64,000 nt of DNA from DASVBE01 sp963770375. GTDB lineage: Bacteria > Actinomycetota > Actinomycetes > Streptosporangiales > Streptosporangiaceae. Location: the NCBI GenBank assembly GCA_963770375.1, contig CAVYPM010000017.1, positions 682,001 to 746,000 on the forward strand, given 5' to 3'. Every line of letters starts with the position of its first letter. Position 1 is the stretch's first letter. The notes below the pieces were generated by a model that worked only from the letters and a program-made list of their open reading frames with translations, was not told the DNA's origin and ran no database searches. Both the position numbers and the translations under genes were made by a program. Positions 1 to 9,042 of the stretch are shown here, piece after piece.

Positions 1-1302
1 GCCCTGCGGCACCAGCGCGTCCTCGCTGAGCACGTCGTCCTGGAAGTACCGGTCCTTGGAGTAGGAGCCACCGCGCTCGGGGTTCCGCATGGCGGCCAGC
101 GAGCCCATCCCCCGGTACAGCTTGAACTGCTTGCCCTGGATGAACACCATCTCGCCGGGCGCTTCCTCGCAGCCGGCCAGCAGCCCGCCGAGCATGACCG
201 TGTCCGCGCCCGCGGCGATCGCCTTGGCGATGTCGCCCGAGTACTGCAGGCCGCCGTCGCCGATCACCGGGATGCCGGCCGGCCGGGCCGCCTGGGCGGC
301 CTCGTAGATCGCGCTGACCTGCGGCACGCCCACCCCGGCCACGACCCGGGTGGTGCAGATCGAGCCCGGCCCGACGCCCACCTTGACCGCGTCCGAGCCC
401 GCGTCGATCAGCGCCTGGGCGCCGGCCCTGGTGGCCACGTTGCCGCCGATCACGTCAACGGTCACGTTGGCCTTGACCTCGGCGACCATGTCCAGCACGG
501 ACTGGGCGTGCCCGTGCGAGGTGTCCACGACCAGGAAGTCGGCACCCGCGTCGGCCAGCGCCTGGGCCCGCCGCTTGGCGTCCTCGCCCACGCCGACCGC
601 GGCGCCGACCACCAGCCGCCCCTCGGCGTCCTTGGTGGCCAGCGGGAACTTCTCGCTCTTGGTGAAGTCCTTGACGGTGATCAGCCCGCGCAGCCGGCCC
701 GCCGGGTCGATCAGCGGCAGCTTCTCCACCTTGTGCGCGGCCAGCAGCGCCAGCGCGTCCGCACGGCTGACCCCGACCGGCGCGGTGACCAGCGGCATCG
801 GGGTCATCACCGCGGTGACCGGCCGGCCGTGGTCCGGCTCGAACCGGATGTCCCTGTTGGTCACGATGCCGAGCAGCACGCCGTCCGCGCTGGTGACCGG
901 CACGCCGGAGATCCGGTAGCGGGCGCACAGCCGCTCCACCTCGGCCACGGTGGCCTCGGGCCCGCAGGTCACCGGGTTGGTGATCATGCCGGCCTCGGAC
1001 CGCTTGACCATGTCGACCTGCTGCGCCTGCTCGTCCACGGACAGGTTGCGGTGCAGCACGCCGACGCCGCCCTGGCGGGCCATGGCCACCGCCATCCGGG
1101 CCTCGGTGACCGTGTCCATGGCCGAGGACACCAGCGGCACCCGCAGCGTGATAGCCCGGGTCAGCCGGGCGGTGATGTCCGCCTCGTTCGGCAGGATCGC
1201 CGAATGCGCGGGCAGAAGCAGAACGTCGTCGAAGGTGAGCGCGGGCGGAGCGAACTTGCCGGAACCGGTCAGGTCACGGTCGGCGTCGGGACTGCGGGCC
1301 AT
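1..1302 (-). CDS. guaB: IMP dehydrogenase, 3' end outside the window
   Basis: The first 434 codons of inosine-5'-monophosphate dehydrogenase, which oxidises IMP to XMP with NAD+ in the committed step of GTP synthesis. The protein opens MARSPDADRD, followed by the barrel segment FDDVLLLPAHS, a CBS-domain pair (about residues 100-220), the phosphate/IMP loop GVGPGSICTTR with the catalytic Cys, and GDGGLQYSGDIAKA. The C-terminus runs off the left edge. It starts at ATG 1300-1302. A TAAGAT box ends 5 nt before that ATG and no Shine-Dalgarno is visible, so the mRNA may be leaderless. It follows the groEL terminator. Confidence 0.95.
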   Translation of the reverse strand, partial: MARSPDADRDLTGSGKFAPPALTFDDVLLLPAHSAILPNEADITARLTRAITLRVPLVSSAMDTVTEARMAVAMARQGGVGVLHRNLSVDEQAQQVDMVKRSEAGMITNPVTCGPEATVAEVERLCARYRISGVPVTSADGVLLGIVTNRDIRFEPDHGRPVTAVMTPMPLVTAPVGVSRADALALLAAHKVEKLPLIDPAGRLRGLITVKDFTKSEKFPLATKDAEGRLVVGAAVGVGEDAKRRAQALADAGADFLVVDTSHGHAQSVLDMVAEVKANVTVDVIGGNVATRAGAQALIDAGSDAVKVGVGPGSICTTRVVAGVGVPQVSAIYEAAQAARPAGIPVIGDGGLQYSGDIAKAIAAGADTVMLGGLLAGCEEAPGEMVFIQGKQFKLYRGMGSLAAMRNPERGGSYSKDRYFQDDVLSEDALVPQG

Positions 1303-1307
1303 GCTTC

Positions 1308-1313
1308 ATCTTA
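1308..1313 (-). promoter_or_regulatory. Putative -10 box of guaB (leaderless start)
   Basis: On the minus strand TAAGAT fits the actinobacterial TANNNT -10 consensus and ends 5 nt before the guaB ATG, which would put transcription start at or next to the start codon. No good -35 hexamer is seen 17-18 nt upstream. Confidence 0.4.
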
Positions 1314-1423
1314 GTAACCGGGTGCCCGGCCGCCGCGCAGGCGCCAGCGCAGGTCAGGCGCTTTGCTCCCGCGGGGCGGGGCGCCGCGGCCGGCCGGTTT
1401 GCGGCCGTAGCGGCGGAACGGCG

Positions 1424-1465
1424 ACGGCCCCGCCGCCGCGCTGGTCAGCGCGGCGGCGGGGCCGT
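1424..1465 (-). terminator. Strong hairpin terminator after groEL
   Basis: A perfect 19-bp inverted repeat (arms 1424-1442 and 1447-1465) with a GGTC loop, 27 nt downstream of the groEL stop. There is no U-tract, which is usual for actinobacterial terminators. It separates groESL from guaB on the same strand. Confidence 0.85.
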
Positions 1466-1491
1466 CCTTGACCGTGCCCGGTCAGGCCCGG

Positions 1492-3108
1492 TCAGTGACC
1501 GTGGCCGTGGCCGCCGCCGGCCGCGGCCGGCTCGGACGGCTCGGGCTTGTCCGCCACCAGGACCTCGGTGGTCAGCAGCATGCCCGCGATGGACGCCGCG
1601 TTCAGCACGGCGGACCGGGTCACCTTCACCGGGTCGATGACGCCCTGGGCGGCCAGGTCGCCGTACTCGCCGGTGGCTGCGTTGAACCCGTGGCCGGGCT
1701 CGGCCGCGGCCACGGTGGCCACCACCACGCCGCCCTCGGCGCCGGCGTTCTCCGCGATCCAGCGGCACGGGGCGGACAGCGCGCTGCGCACCACGTTCAC
1801 GCCGATCGCCTCGTCGCCCTTGAGGCCCAGGTCACCGAGGCCCGCGGCCAGCTGCACCAGGGCGCTGCCGCCGCCGGGCACGATGCCCTCCTCGATGGCC
1901 GCGCGGGTCGCCGAGATGGCGTCCTCGAGCCGGTGCTTCTTCTCCTTGAGCTCGACCTCGGTGGCCGCGCCCACGCGCAGCACCGAGACGCCGCCGGCCA
2001 GCTTGGCCAGCCGCTCCTGGAGCTTCTCCCGGTCCCAGTCGGAGTCGGAGGTCTCGATCTCGGCCCGGATCTGCCGGATCCGGTCGTCGATCGCGGACTG
2101 GTCGCCGGCCCCGTCGATGATCGTGGTGGTGTCCTTGTCCACCACGATCCGGCGGGCCTGGCCGAGCACTTCCAGGCCGACCCGGTCCAGCTTGAGGCCG
2201 ACTTCCTCGCTGATGACCTCGCCGCCGGTCAGGATCGCGGCGTCGGCCAGCATGGCCTTGCGCCGGTCACCGAACCCGGGCGCCTTGACCGCGACCACCG
2301 GGAGCAGCCCGCGGATCTTGTTCACCACCAGCGTGGACAGGGCCTCACCGTCGACGTCCTCAGCCACGACGAGCAGCGGCTTCTTGGACTGCGCGATCTT
2401 CTCCAGCAGCGGCAGGAACTCAGCCATCGACGAGATCTTGCTGCCGTGCAGGAGCACATACGCATCCTCGAGTACCGCTTCCATGCGCTCCTGGTCGGTG
2501 ATGAAGTACGGCGAGATGTAGCCCTTGTCGAACTGGAGTCCCTCGGTGAACTCCAGCTCCAGGCCCATCGTCGGCGCTTCCTCGACCGTGATGACCCCGT
2601 CCTTGCCGACCTTCGCGAACGCCTCGGCGATGATCTCGCCGATCTGGCTGTCCTGGGCCGAGACGGTGGCCACGTGGGCGATCTCGCTCTGCTCCTCGAC
2701 CTCGCGGGCGATCTTGAGCAGGCTCTCCGACACGGCCGCGGCGGCCGCGTCGATGCCGCGCTTCATCGCGATCGGGTTGGCCCCCGCCGCCACCGAGCGC
2801 AGGCCCTGGTGAACCATGGCCTGGGCGAGCACGGTCGCGGTGGTGGTGCCGTCGCCGGCCACGTCGTTGGTCTTGGTCGCGACTTCCTTCGCGAGCTGGG
2901 CGCCGAGGTTCTCGAGCGGGTCCTCCAGCTCGATCTCGCGGGCCACCGTCACGCCATCGTTGGTGATGGTGGGCGCGCCCCACTTCTTGTCGATTACGAC
3001 GTTGCGGCCCTTGGGGCCCAGCGTCACCTTCACAGCGTCCGCGAGGTGGTTCACGCCGCGCTCAAGCGCGCGGCGGGCATCCTCGTCGAACTCCAGCGTC
3101 TTGGCCAT
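1492..3108 (-). CDS. groEL: Chaperonin GroEL, His-rich C-terminus
   Basis: A 538-aa Hsp60 chaperonin that folds client proteins in a double-ring chamber capped by GroES. Visible motifs are VTLGPKGRNVVIDKKWGAP, the ATP-site DGTTTATVLA and GIVPGGGSAL near the C-terminal equatorial region. The C-terminus ends GGGHGHGH instead of the usual GGM repeats. In actinobacteria with two groEL genes, the groES-linked GroEL1 type is the one with a His-rich tail, so a second groEL probably lies elsewhere (inference). It lies 188 nt downstream of groES in the same operon under CIRCE control and is followed by a 19-bp terminator hairpin. Confidence 0.97.
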   Translation of the reverse strand: MAKTLEFDEDARRALERGVNHLADAVKVTLGPKGRNVVIDKKWGAPTITNDGVTVAREIELEDPLENLGAQLAKEVATKTNDVAGDGTTTATVLAQAMVHQGLRSVAAGANPIAMKRGIDAAAAAVSESLLKIAREVEEQSEIAHVATVSAQDSQIGEIIAEAFAKVGKDGVITVEEAPTMGLELEFTEGLQFDKGYISPYFITDQERMEAVLEDAYVLLHGSKISSMAEFLPLLEKIAQSKKPLLVVAEDVDGEALSTLVVNKIRGLLPVVAVKAPGFGDRRKAMLADAAILTGGEVISEEVGLKLDRVGLEVLGQARRIVVDKDTTTIIDGAGDQSAIDDRIRQIRAEIETSDSDWDREKLQERLAKLAGGVSVLRVGAATEVELKEKKHRLEDAISATRAAIEEGIVPGGGSALVQLAAGLGDLGLKGDEAIGVNVVRSALSAPCRWIAENAGAEGGVVVATVAAAEPGHGFNAATGEYGDLAAQGVIDPVKVTRSAVLNAASIAGMLLTTEVLVADKPEPSEPAAAGGGHGHGH

Positions 3109-3296
3109 GAGTACCTCAGAATGTGTTGATCAGAATGTCTGGCTGGTGGACCCGCAAGCGGGCGGCCGGCGCTCTCATGCCACCGCCCCGGGCAGGCCCC
3201 TGATCCCGCGGGCTGCGCGGAACCACGAGCCGATCCGGGGCGGTGGGCACGAGGCGCCCGGCGCGGGGCGGGCCCCGCGCCGCATGAACCTGCTCG

Positions 3297-3608
3297 TTAC
3301 TTCTCGATGATGGCGAGCACGTCGCGGGCGGAGAGCACGAGGTACTCCTCGCCGCTGTACTTCACCTCGGTGCCGCCGTACTTGCTGTACAGCACCACGT
3401 CGCCGACCTTGACGTCCATCGGGACGCGCTTGCTGCCGGCGTCGTCGAAACGGCCCGGGCCCACCGAGATAACCTTGCCCTCCTGGGGCTTCTCCTTGGC
3501 GGTGTCCGGGATGACCAGACCGGATGCGGTGGTCTGCTCGGCCTCGAGCGGCTGAACCACAATCCGGTCCTCGAGCGGCTTGAGAACAACCTTGGTGGCG
3601 GTCGTCAC
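3297..3608 (-). CDS. groES: Co-chaperonin GroES
   Basis: A 103-aa Hsp10 lid of the GroEL chamber. It contains the family pattern KPLEDRIVVQ near the N-terminus, a mobile loop (QTTASGLVIPDTAKEKPQ) and the C-terminal GTEVKYSGEEYLVLSARDVLA. The start is GTG at 3606-3608, with a GGAGGT Shine-Dalgarno about 7 nt upstream. It is the first gene of the groES-groEL operon, with a CIRCE operator about 95 nt upstream, which predicts repression by HrcA at normal temperature. Confidence 0.97.
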   Translation of the reverse strand: MTTATKVVLKPLEDRIVVQPLEAEQTTASGLVIPDTAKEKPQEGKVISVGPGRFDDAGSKRVPMDVKVGDVVLYSKYGGTEVKYSGEEYLVLSARDVLAIIEK

Positions 3609-3703
3609 GATCTGACCTCCCCCTCCGAAAAGGGCTAGCTGAATTTACTAGAGAGGGCGACCAGTCGGCCTGCCGTCGCGGGGGCCAGGCCAGCCTCGTC
3701 GCA

Positions 3704-3730
3704 TTAGCACTCTATCCTATCGAGTGCTAA
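3704..3730 (-). promoter_or_regulatory. CIRCE operator (HrcA binding site) of groESL
   Basis: Perfect consensus TTAGCACTC-N9-GAGTGCTAA, the inverted repeat bound by the heat-shock repressor HrcA in Gram-positive bacteria. It sits upstream of groES and probably overlaps its promoter. It also lies about 150 nt upstream of the divergent DUF5995 gene. Confidence 0.97.
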
Positions 3731-3876
3731 GCCCGAACATTAGCGCGGCCGGCTCGGATCGTCAAACTCCCAGCGTGGCGGGCATCGGGATAACCTGCAC
3801 AGACCTGCCGGCCGGGCGCCCTGCCCGGCCGGCGGCGGGGCCAGGGAAGCCGCCCGGGGCAGGCTGGGGAGGGACC

Positions 3877-4632
3877 ATGGAAACGGCCGGCATCGGCGCG
3901 CTGATCGAGCGGATGAACGGGCAGCTGGCGGAGCTGCGGACGGCGGGCGACCGGCGCGCCGCGTTCCACGCCACCTACACGCGGACCACCGAGGCGGTCG
4001 GCGCCGCGCTGGCCGACGGCTTCTTCACCGACACCGCCTGGGTGGAGCAGTGGGACATCGCGTTTGCCAAGCTGTACCTGGACGCGCTGGACGCGGGCCG
4101 GCGCGGCGAGCCGGTGCCGCGCCCGTGGGCGGTGGCCTTCGGCGCCGCCGCGGCCGCCAGGCGGCTGCCGGACCTGCGGCTGATCCTGCTCGGCATGAAC
4201 GCGCACATCAACTACGACCTGCCGCGGGCGCTGCTGGCGGTGATCAGCGACGCCGAGTTCGCCGACCCCGCGGTGATCGCCCGCCGGGAAGCCGACCACA
4301 CCCGGATCGACGAGGTGCTGGCCAGCCGGGTCGGCGCGGAGGACGCCGAGCTGGCCGCGGCGGGCCGGTCGTTCACCGATACCGTGCTCCAGCCGCTGAA
4401 CCGGCTGGCCACCAAGCGGCTGCTGCGCGAATCCCGGCGCAAGGTGTGGGCCAACGCGGTCGCGCTGTCCGCCAGCCGCCGGGCCGGCGGCCCGGCTGGC
4501 GCGGAGCATCAGCGGCAGCTGGCCGAGCTGGAAGAGCTGAGCGCCGCCCGGGTGGCGGACCTGATGCGGCCCGGCCCGGTCCTGCTCCGCCTGGCGGCCG
4601 GCGGCTTCGGCGTGCAGCTGAAAGATCATTAA
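3877..4632 (+). CDS. DUF5995-like protein of unknown function
   Basis: A 251-aa soluble protein with no signal peptide. It starts at ATG 3877, preceded by GGGGAGGG; an in-frame opening further upstream overlaps the CIRCE region and is not used. The sequence resembles the actinobacterial DUF5995 family: an N-terminal helix LIERMNGQLAEL, then WDIAFAKLYLDALD, a conserved MNAHINYDLPRAL segment and a PLNRLATKRLLRESRRKVW region near the C-terminus. The His/Asn-containing helix could suggest metal binding but no function is established. It is a single plus-strand gene between the convergent tsaD group and the divergent groES. Confidence 0.75.
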   Translation: METAGIGALIERMNGQLAELRTAGDRRAAFHATYTRTTEAVGAALADGFFTDTAWVEQWDIAFAKLYLDALDAGRRGEPVPRPWAVAFGAAAAARRLPDLRLILLGMNAHINYDLPRALLAVISDAEFADPAVIARREADHTRIDEVLASRVGAEDAELAAAGRSFTDTVLQPLNRLATKRLLRESRRKVWANAVALSASRRAGGPAGAEHQRQLAELEELSAARVADLMRPGPVLLRLAAGGFGVQLKDH

Positions 4633-4651
4633 GGGATACGGCTCGCTGGTG

Positions 4652-5683
4652 TCAGCCGGCCGTCACGACGGTGACCGGCATCGCCGAGTCCGCGGCGAAG
4701 TCCGCGCTGGACGGCGCGGTGCCGCGGGCCACCAGCTCGGCGCCGAGCGCCGCGACCATCGCGCCGTTGTCGGTGCACAGGCCGGGCCGGGGCACCCGCA
4801 GCGCGATGCCGGCGGCGTCGCAGCGCTCCTGGGCCAGCGCGCGCAGCCGCTTGTTGGCCGCGACCCCGCCGCCGATGACCAGGTGGCCGACGCCGTGCGC
4901 CCGGCACGCGGCGATGGCCTTGCGGGTCAGCACGTCGGCCACGGCCTCCTGGAACGAGGCGGCCACGTCGTTCACCGGCACCGGCTGGCCGGCCTGCTCG
5001 CGCGCTTCCACCCAGCGGGCTACTGCGGTCTTCAGGCCGGAGAACGAGAAGTCGTAGCTGCCGTCGTGGTACTTGGCCCGGGGGAAGCTGATCGCGGCCG
5101 GGTCGCCCGCACGGGCCGCGGCGTCGATCGGCGGCCCCCCGGGGAACGGCATCCCGAGCACCCGGGCCACCTTGTCGTAGGCCTCCCCCGCGGCGTCGTC
5201 GATGGTCGCCCCGAGCGGCACGACACCGGCCGCGAGGTCGCGCACCAGCAGCAGCGACGAGTGCCCGCCCGACACCAGCAGCGCGATCAGCGGGGTGGGC
5301 AGCGGGCCATGCTCCAGCTGGTCCACGGCGATGTGCGCGGCCAGGTGGTTCACCCCGTACAGCGGCTTGCCCAGGGCCAGCGCGTAGGCCTTGGCCGCGC
5401 ACGCGCCGACCAGCAGCGCACCGGACAGCCCGGGCCCGGCGGTGACCGCGATCGCGTCCACCTGCGCCAGCGTGACCCCGGCCGTGCCCAGCGCGCGGTG
5501 CACGGTGGGCACCATCGCCTCCAGGTGGGCCCGGCTGGCCACCTCGGGCACCACGCCGCCGAACCGGGCGTGCTCCTCGACGCTGGAGGCCACCGCGTCG
5601 GCCAGCAGCTCGTGGCCGCGGACCAGGCCGATCCCGGTCTCGTCGCAGGACGTCTCGATGCCGAGCACCAGCGGCGCGGTCAT
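4652..5683 (-). CDS. tsaD: tRNA N6-threonylcarbamoyladenosine transferase TsaD
   Basis: A 343-aa ASKHA-fold enzyme that transfers the threonylcarbamoyl group to A37 of ANN-decoding tRNAs, working with TsaB and TsaE. The start LGIETSCDETGIGLV is the family signature and VNHLAAHIAVD carries the two metal-binding His residues; LLVSGGHSSLLLV is the nucleotide loop. ATG 5681-5683 overlaps the rimI stop by 4 nt (ATGA), showing translational coupling. It is the last gene of the tsaB-rimI-tsaD operon and converges on the DUF5995 gene. Confidence 0.97.
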   Translation of the reverse strand: MTAPLVLGIETSCDETGIGLVRGHELLADAVASSVEEHARFGGVVPEVASRAHLEAMVPTVHRALGTAGVTLAQVDAIAVTAGPGLSGALLVGACAAKAYALALGKPLYGVNHLAAHIAVDQLEHGPLPTPLIALLVSGGHSSLLLVRDLAAGVVPLGATIDDAAGEAYDKVARVLGMPFPGGPPIDAAARAGDPAAISFPRAKYHDGSYDFSFSGLKTAVARWVEAREQAGQPVPVNDVAASFQEAVADVLTRKAIAACRAHGVGHLVIGGGVAANKRLRALAQERCDAAGIALRVPRPGLCTDNGAMVAALGAELVARGTAPSSADFAADSAMPVTVVTAG

Positions 5684-6225
5684 GCGCTGGCCCCGGTGCC
5701 GCGGCCGGTGCCGGTGCTGCTGGTGCCCGTCGCGGTGAGGTCCTTGCGCATCACCAGGGCGTCGGTGTTGGACGGCTGGTAGTAGCCACGGCGCACGCCG
5801 ATCGGGCCGAACCCGAACCGCCGGTACAGCGCCTGCGCCCGGTCGTTGTCGGTGCGCACCTCGAGGAACACCTCCGCCGCGCCGCGCCGGGCGGCCTCGT
5901 CCAGCAGGGCGGTGAGCAGCGCGGCGCCGGTGCCCTGGCCCCACCGGTCCCGGGCCACGGCCAGGGTCACCACGTCGGCCTGGGTGCCCGCGGCGAGCAG
6001 CCCGCCGTAACCGGCGATGGCCCCGTGGTCGTCGGCGACCAGGTAGTGCCGGCTGGCCGGCTGCTGGGCCAGTTCCCCGGCCAGCATCTCGCCGGACCAG
6101 GCCTCCTCGCCGAACAGGTCGTCCTCGAGGATCAGCACGCCGGGCAGGTCGGCCTCGGTCATGACGCGCAGCTGGGGGGTGCCCCGGCCGGCCGGCGAGC
6201 GGTCCGGGCGGGCGGGCGCGGTCAC
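5680..6225 (-). CDS. rimI: Ribosomal-protein-alanine N-acetyltransferase RimI
   Basis: A 181-aa GNAT acetyltransferase related to RimI, which acetylates the N-terminal Ala of S18 and possibly other proteins. PQLRVMTEADLPGVLILEDDLF is the typical N-terminal strand and helix; the acetyl-CoA loop is RWGQGTGAALLTALLDEA, followed by LEVRTDNDRAQALYRRFGF. The GTG start at 6225 overlaps the tsaB stop (GTGA) and adds about 16 residues before the usual family start; the tail after KDLTATG is low-complexity Gly/Thr. It sits between tsaB and tsaD, a common actinobacterial order. Confidence 0.93.
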   Translation of the reverse strand: MTAPARPDRSPAGRGTPQLRVMTEADLPGVLILEDDLFGEEAWSGEMLAGELAQQPASRHYLVADDHGAIAGYGGLLAAGTQADVVTLAVARDRWGQGTGAALLTALLDEAARRGAAEVFLEVRTDNDRAQALYRRFGFGPIGVRRGYYQPSNTDALVMRKDLTATGTSSTGTGRGTGASA

Positions 6226-6878
6226 GGGGTCACCCGCTTGGGCGGCCCCGGTACGCGGGCGTCCGGGCGCCGCAGGTACAGCGGCTCGGGCGGGAGCAGC
6301 TCGCCGCCCGCGGCCAGGCGGCCGGCCACCAGCGCGGCCAGCGCGGCCGCGGACGGATACCGCGGCCCGGCGGGCGGGCCGAGCTCGGCCGGGTACAGCC
6401 AGGGGCCCTCGCCGGCCACCGGGCCGCCGTCCGCGGCGTCGCCGGGCGGGCCTACCTCCGGACCGTGCACCCGGCTGCCGCCGGCCGTGTACCGGGCCCA
6501 GTAGACCTCCTTGCGCCGGGCGTCGGTGGCCACCGTGAAGCTGCTGCCGGGCACCGCGCCGCTGGCGGCCGCCTCGAACGCGATGATGTCCATGGTGCAC
6601 GCCCCGTGCACGGGCAGGCCGAGCGCGTCGCCGAGCGCGCGGGCGGTGACCAGCCCGGCGCGCAGCCCGGTGTACGGGCCGGGGCCGGTCCCGACGGCGA
6701 TCCCGGTCAGGTCCCCGGCCGCGGCGCCCGCCGTGGCCAGCACGCGGGCGATGGCGGGGGCGAGCAGCTCGCCGTGCCGCCGGGCGTCCACCGCCAGCTC
6801 CGCGGTGACCACGGCCGTGCCGTCGTGCAGCGCGACGGTCACCGCCGGGGTGGCGGTATCGAAAGCCAGTAGCAGCAC
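6222..6878 (-). CDS. tsaB: t6A biosynthesis protein TsaB
   Basis: A 218-aa partner of TsaD in threonylcarbamoyl transfer to tRNA. The N-terminus LLAFDTATPAVTVALHDG and the motif GTGPGPYTGLRAGLVTARALGDALGLPVHG are diagnostic; the protein has the short, catalytically inactive ASKHA fold. It starts at GTG 6876-6878. In most relatives tsaE lies just upstream; here tsaE is 4 kb away, with an accessory island (about 6.9-10.97 kb) between them, so tsaB must have its own promoter. A TACGCT box lies 8 nt before the start but no -35 is obvious. Confidence 0.95.
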   Translation of the reverse strand: MLLLAFDTATPAVTVALHDGTAVVTAELAVDARRHGELLAPAIARVLATAGAAAGDLTGIAVGTGPGPYTGLRAGLVTARALGDALGLPVHGACTMDIIAFEAAASGAVPGSSFTVATDARRKEVYWARYTAGGSRVHGPEVGPPGDAADGGPVAGEGPWLYPAELGPPAGPRYPSAAALAALVAGRLAAGGELLPPEPLYLRRPDARVPGPPKRVTP

Positions 6879-7177
6879 GGTTGAACAGCGTAGGTCACCG
6901 GACTAGGCCGTGTCGTGTTGATCTTGGCCGTCGCGAGCGGCCGCCTGCGGGATGCATCGCAAGGCGGAGGAGGACCGCCCATGGCGGCGCGATGGGCGAC
7001 GCCGACAACGCCGCGAGGCGCCCGCAGGCGGACGCGCAGCAGGCCAGGGATCGGCACGGCATGGCCTGGGTCATCGGGCCAGCCGGCGCAGGCTGGCCCG
7101 GCGAAATGCCGCGCCCGGGGTGATTCCCGGTGGTCAGCTGCCCGGTGGTCAGCTGCCCGGTGCTCAGCTGCCGGGTG
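6879..7177. other. Non-coding gap with hairpin and tandem repeat
   Basis: No convincing gene is seen. The gap holds the tsaB upstream region, a perfect 10-bp hairpin (7075-7100) and a 15-bp tandem repeat starting at 7132. A weak plus-strand open frame of about 80 codons (6881-7123) has no Shine-Dalgarno or recognisable content. Confidence 0.6.
7075..7100 (-). terminator. Hairpin terminator of the Pro/Trp-rich membrane protein gene
   Basis: A perfect 10-bp stem (7075-7084 with 7091-7100) and a 6-nt loop, about 80 nt beyond the stop of the minus-strand membrane protein gene. There is no U-tract. Confidence 0.6.
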
Positions 7178-7184
7178 TCAGCTG
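7132..7184. repeat. 15-bp tandem repeat, 3.5 copies
   Basis: Units GGTCAGCTGCCCGGT at 7132-7146 and 7147-7161, a variant at 7162-7176 and a partial copy to 7184. The stop codon of the minus-strand membrane protein (TCA on the plus strand at 7178-7180) lies inside the last partial unit. Confidence 0.85.
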
Positions 7185-8855
7185 CTGTGGGGCAGCGCGG
7201 CGAGGGCCTGCCGGGCGGCGGCGACCGTCCCGGCCTGCAGCTCGCTCAGCCTGACCGGCCCGTAGCCGCCGGCCGCCGCGCGCTGCTCACCCTGGAGGGC
7301 CACCGTGACCAGCACGTTGCGGTCCCTGATCACCAGCGTGACCAGGTCGTTGACGGTGCCGGCCCGGCGGATCACCTGAACCGCGCTGAACGCGTCGTCG
7401 CCCAGGCCCGGCATCTTGGAGACGGCGGCCGCGGGCAGGTGGGTGGATTTGGCCGGGTGGGCGAGCTGCTGCTCGGCCTCGCTGTAGGCCAGGATCGCGC
7501 CGGAGGTCGCGCTGCCGTTGCCGGGGTTGAGGCCGCTGGGCGCGTACGCCTGGTTGGTGACCTCCAGCACCCGGTACACCGGCTTGGCGTCCAGCGTCCA
7601 GGTGCACTGGCTGCTGGTCTTCCCGTTCAGGCTGGCCGAGTGGACCTTGCTGGGCTGGCCCGGCATGTACTGGCTGAGCACCGTGCCGGTGACCACCTGG
7701 CAGGCGTCCGGCACCGACTGCATCTCGCCGGGCTGGAAGGTCTGCACGAAGTCCGGATTGACCACCGGGGGCGGCGACGGCTTCACGAACAGCCAGACGA
7801 TGGCCCCCACGCACACCGCCACGATCGCGCAGATGCCACCGATGATCAGCTTGCGCCGGGCCTTCCTGGCCCGGGTCGCGATGGCCCGGCGGGTCAGCCC
7901 GCCGGGCCCGGCGGGTTCCGGTACGGGCTCAGTCCCGTCGGCCGCGCCGCCGCCGCGCTGCGGGTAGATCGTCCGGCCCTGCCGGGCCGGGCGCTGCGGC
8001 ATGATCGACAGCCCCGCCCACGGCGGCAGCTCGTCGGCGTCCGGGTCCTCGAGGTCGCCGGGCCGCCGCACCGGCACGTTGCGCCAGGCCTGGCCGACCT
8101 CGGCCGGGGCCGGGCCCGGCTCCTCCGGCCACGCGATCCGGTCGCCGTCGGCCAGGTCCAGCGCCCCGGCCGCCTGCGGCGCCTGGTCGGCCCACCCGGC
8201 CGGGCCCGCCTGAGGAGGCGCGGCGTGCGCGTGCGGGGCCGCCGCGTGGGCCACCGGCGCAGGCGGCCCGGCCCAGCCAGGCTCGGCGGAGTGCCGCCCG
8301 GCCGGATTCCCCGCGGGCGCGTCCCAGCCCGGGACGGCGGCCGGAGCCTGGCCCGGCCACTCCCCCTGGGCCGGCTGCCCGGGCCAGTCTGCCGGGGCCG
8401 GCTGGCCCGGCCAGTCCGCTGGCGCGGCGGGCTGCCGCGTCCTGCCAGTCCGCCGGGGCGGCGGGCTGCGCTTGCCACTCTTCCTGGGCCGGCTGTCCCG
8501 GCCAGTCCGCGGGAGACGGCTGCCCGTTCCAGTCGGCCGGGGCGGCCTGCTGCGGCCAGTCGGCCGGAGGAGCGGCGTGCGCGCCGGAAGCGCCTGGCGC
8601 GGGCCATCCCGGCGGGGCGGGCGGCGCGTCCCAGCCAGCGGGCGGCTGTGCCTGTGGTGGTGGTGGCTGCTGTGGTGGTGGCTGCTGTGCTGGCGGTGCT
8701 GGCTGCTGCCCGGCCCAGCCGTCCTGACCTTGCTGTTCCGCCCACCCCTGGGGCTGGGCCTGCCAGTCCGCCTCGTCCCGGGCCGGGGGCTGCTCCGCCC
8801 AGTCCGGTGCGGGTGGCCGGGCATGCCGACGGGGCGGTGGCCCCTGCTGAGCCAC
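7178..8855 (-). pseudogene. Pro/Trp-rich single-pass membrane protein, frameshifted
   Basis: About 558 aa if one extra base near 8430-8445 is removed. GTG 8853-8855 has a CGGAGG Shine-Dalgarno 6 nt upstream. The N-terminal ~330 residues are disordered, with imperfect repeats of the type PADWPGQPA on both sides of the shift, showing the two frames are one gene. A basic stretch (RKARRK) precedes one membrane helix (LIIGGICAIVAVCVGAIVWLF), then a ~165-aa outer domain with two Cys (PDACQVV and SSQCTWTL) and the tail QALAALPHSS. The outer domain recalls small DUF3558-like actinobacterial surface proteins, but I cannot assign it. The indel may be an assembly error rather than true decay. It lies in the island between tsaE and tsaB. 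Confidence 0.7.
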
Positions 8856-9042
8856 GGATGGCCTCCGGGACGGCTCGGACCGTGGCGGCGCCACGGCAGG
8901 GCGGAGAGATGACGACGGCAGTTTAGTGCCGCGGGCCGCCCGGCCGCCGGCAGTTCGAAAGTCCGGACAGATCCGGACGAGCTGGATAGACCCGCGTTTC
9001 CGCGGCTCATCCCGGCCACGGCGCCGTCCGGGCGGGCCGGCC

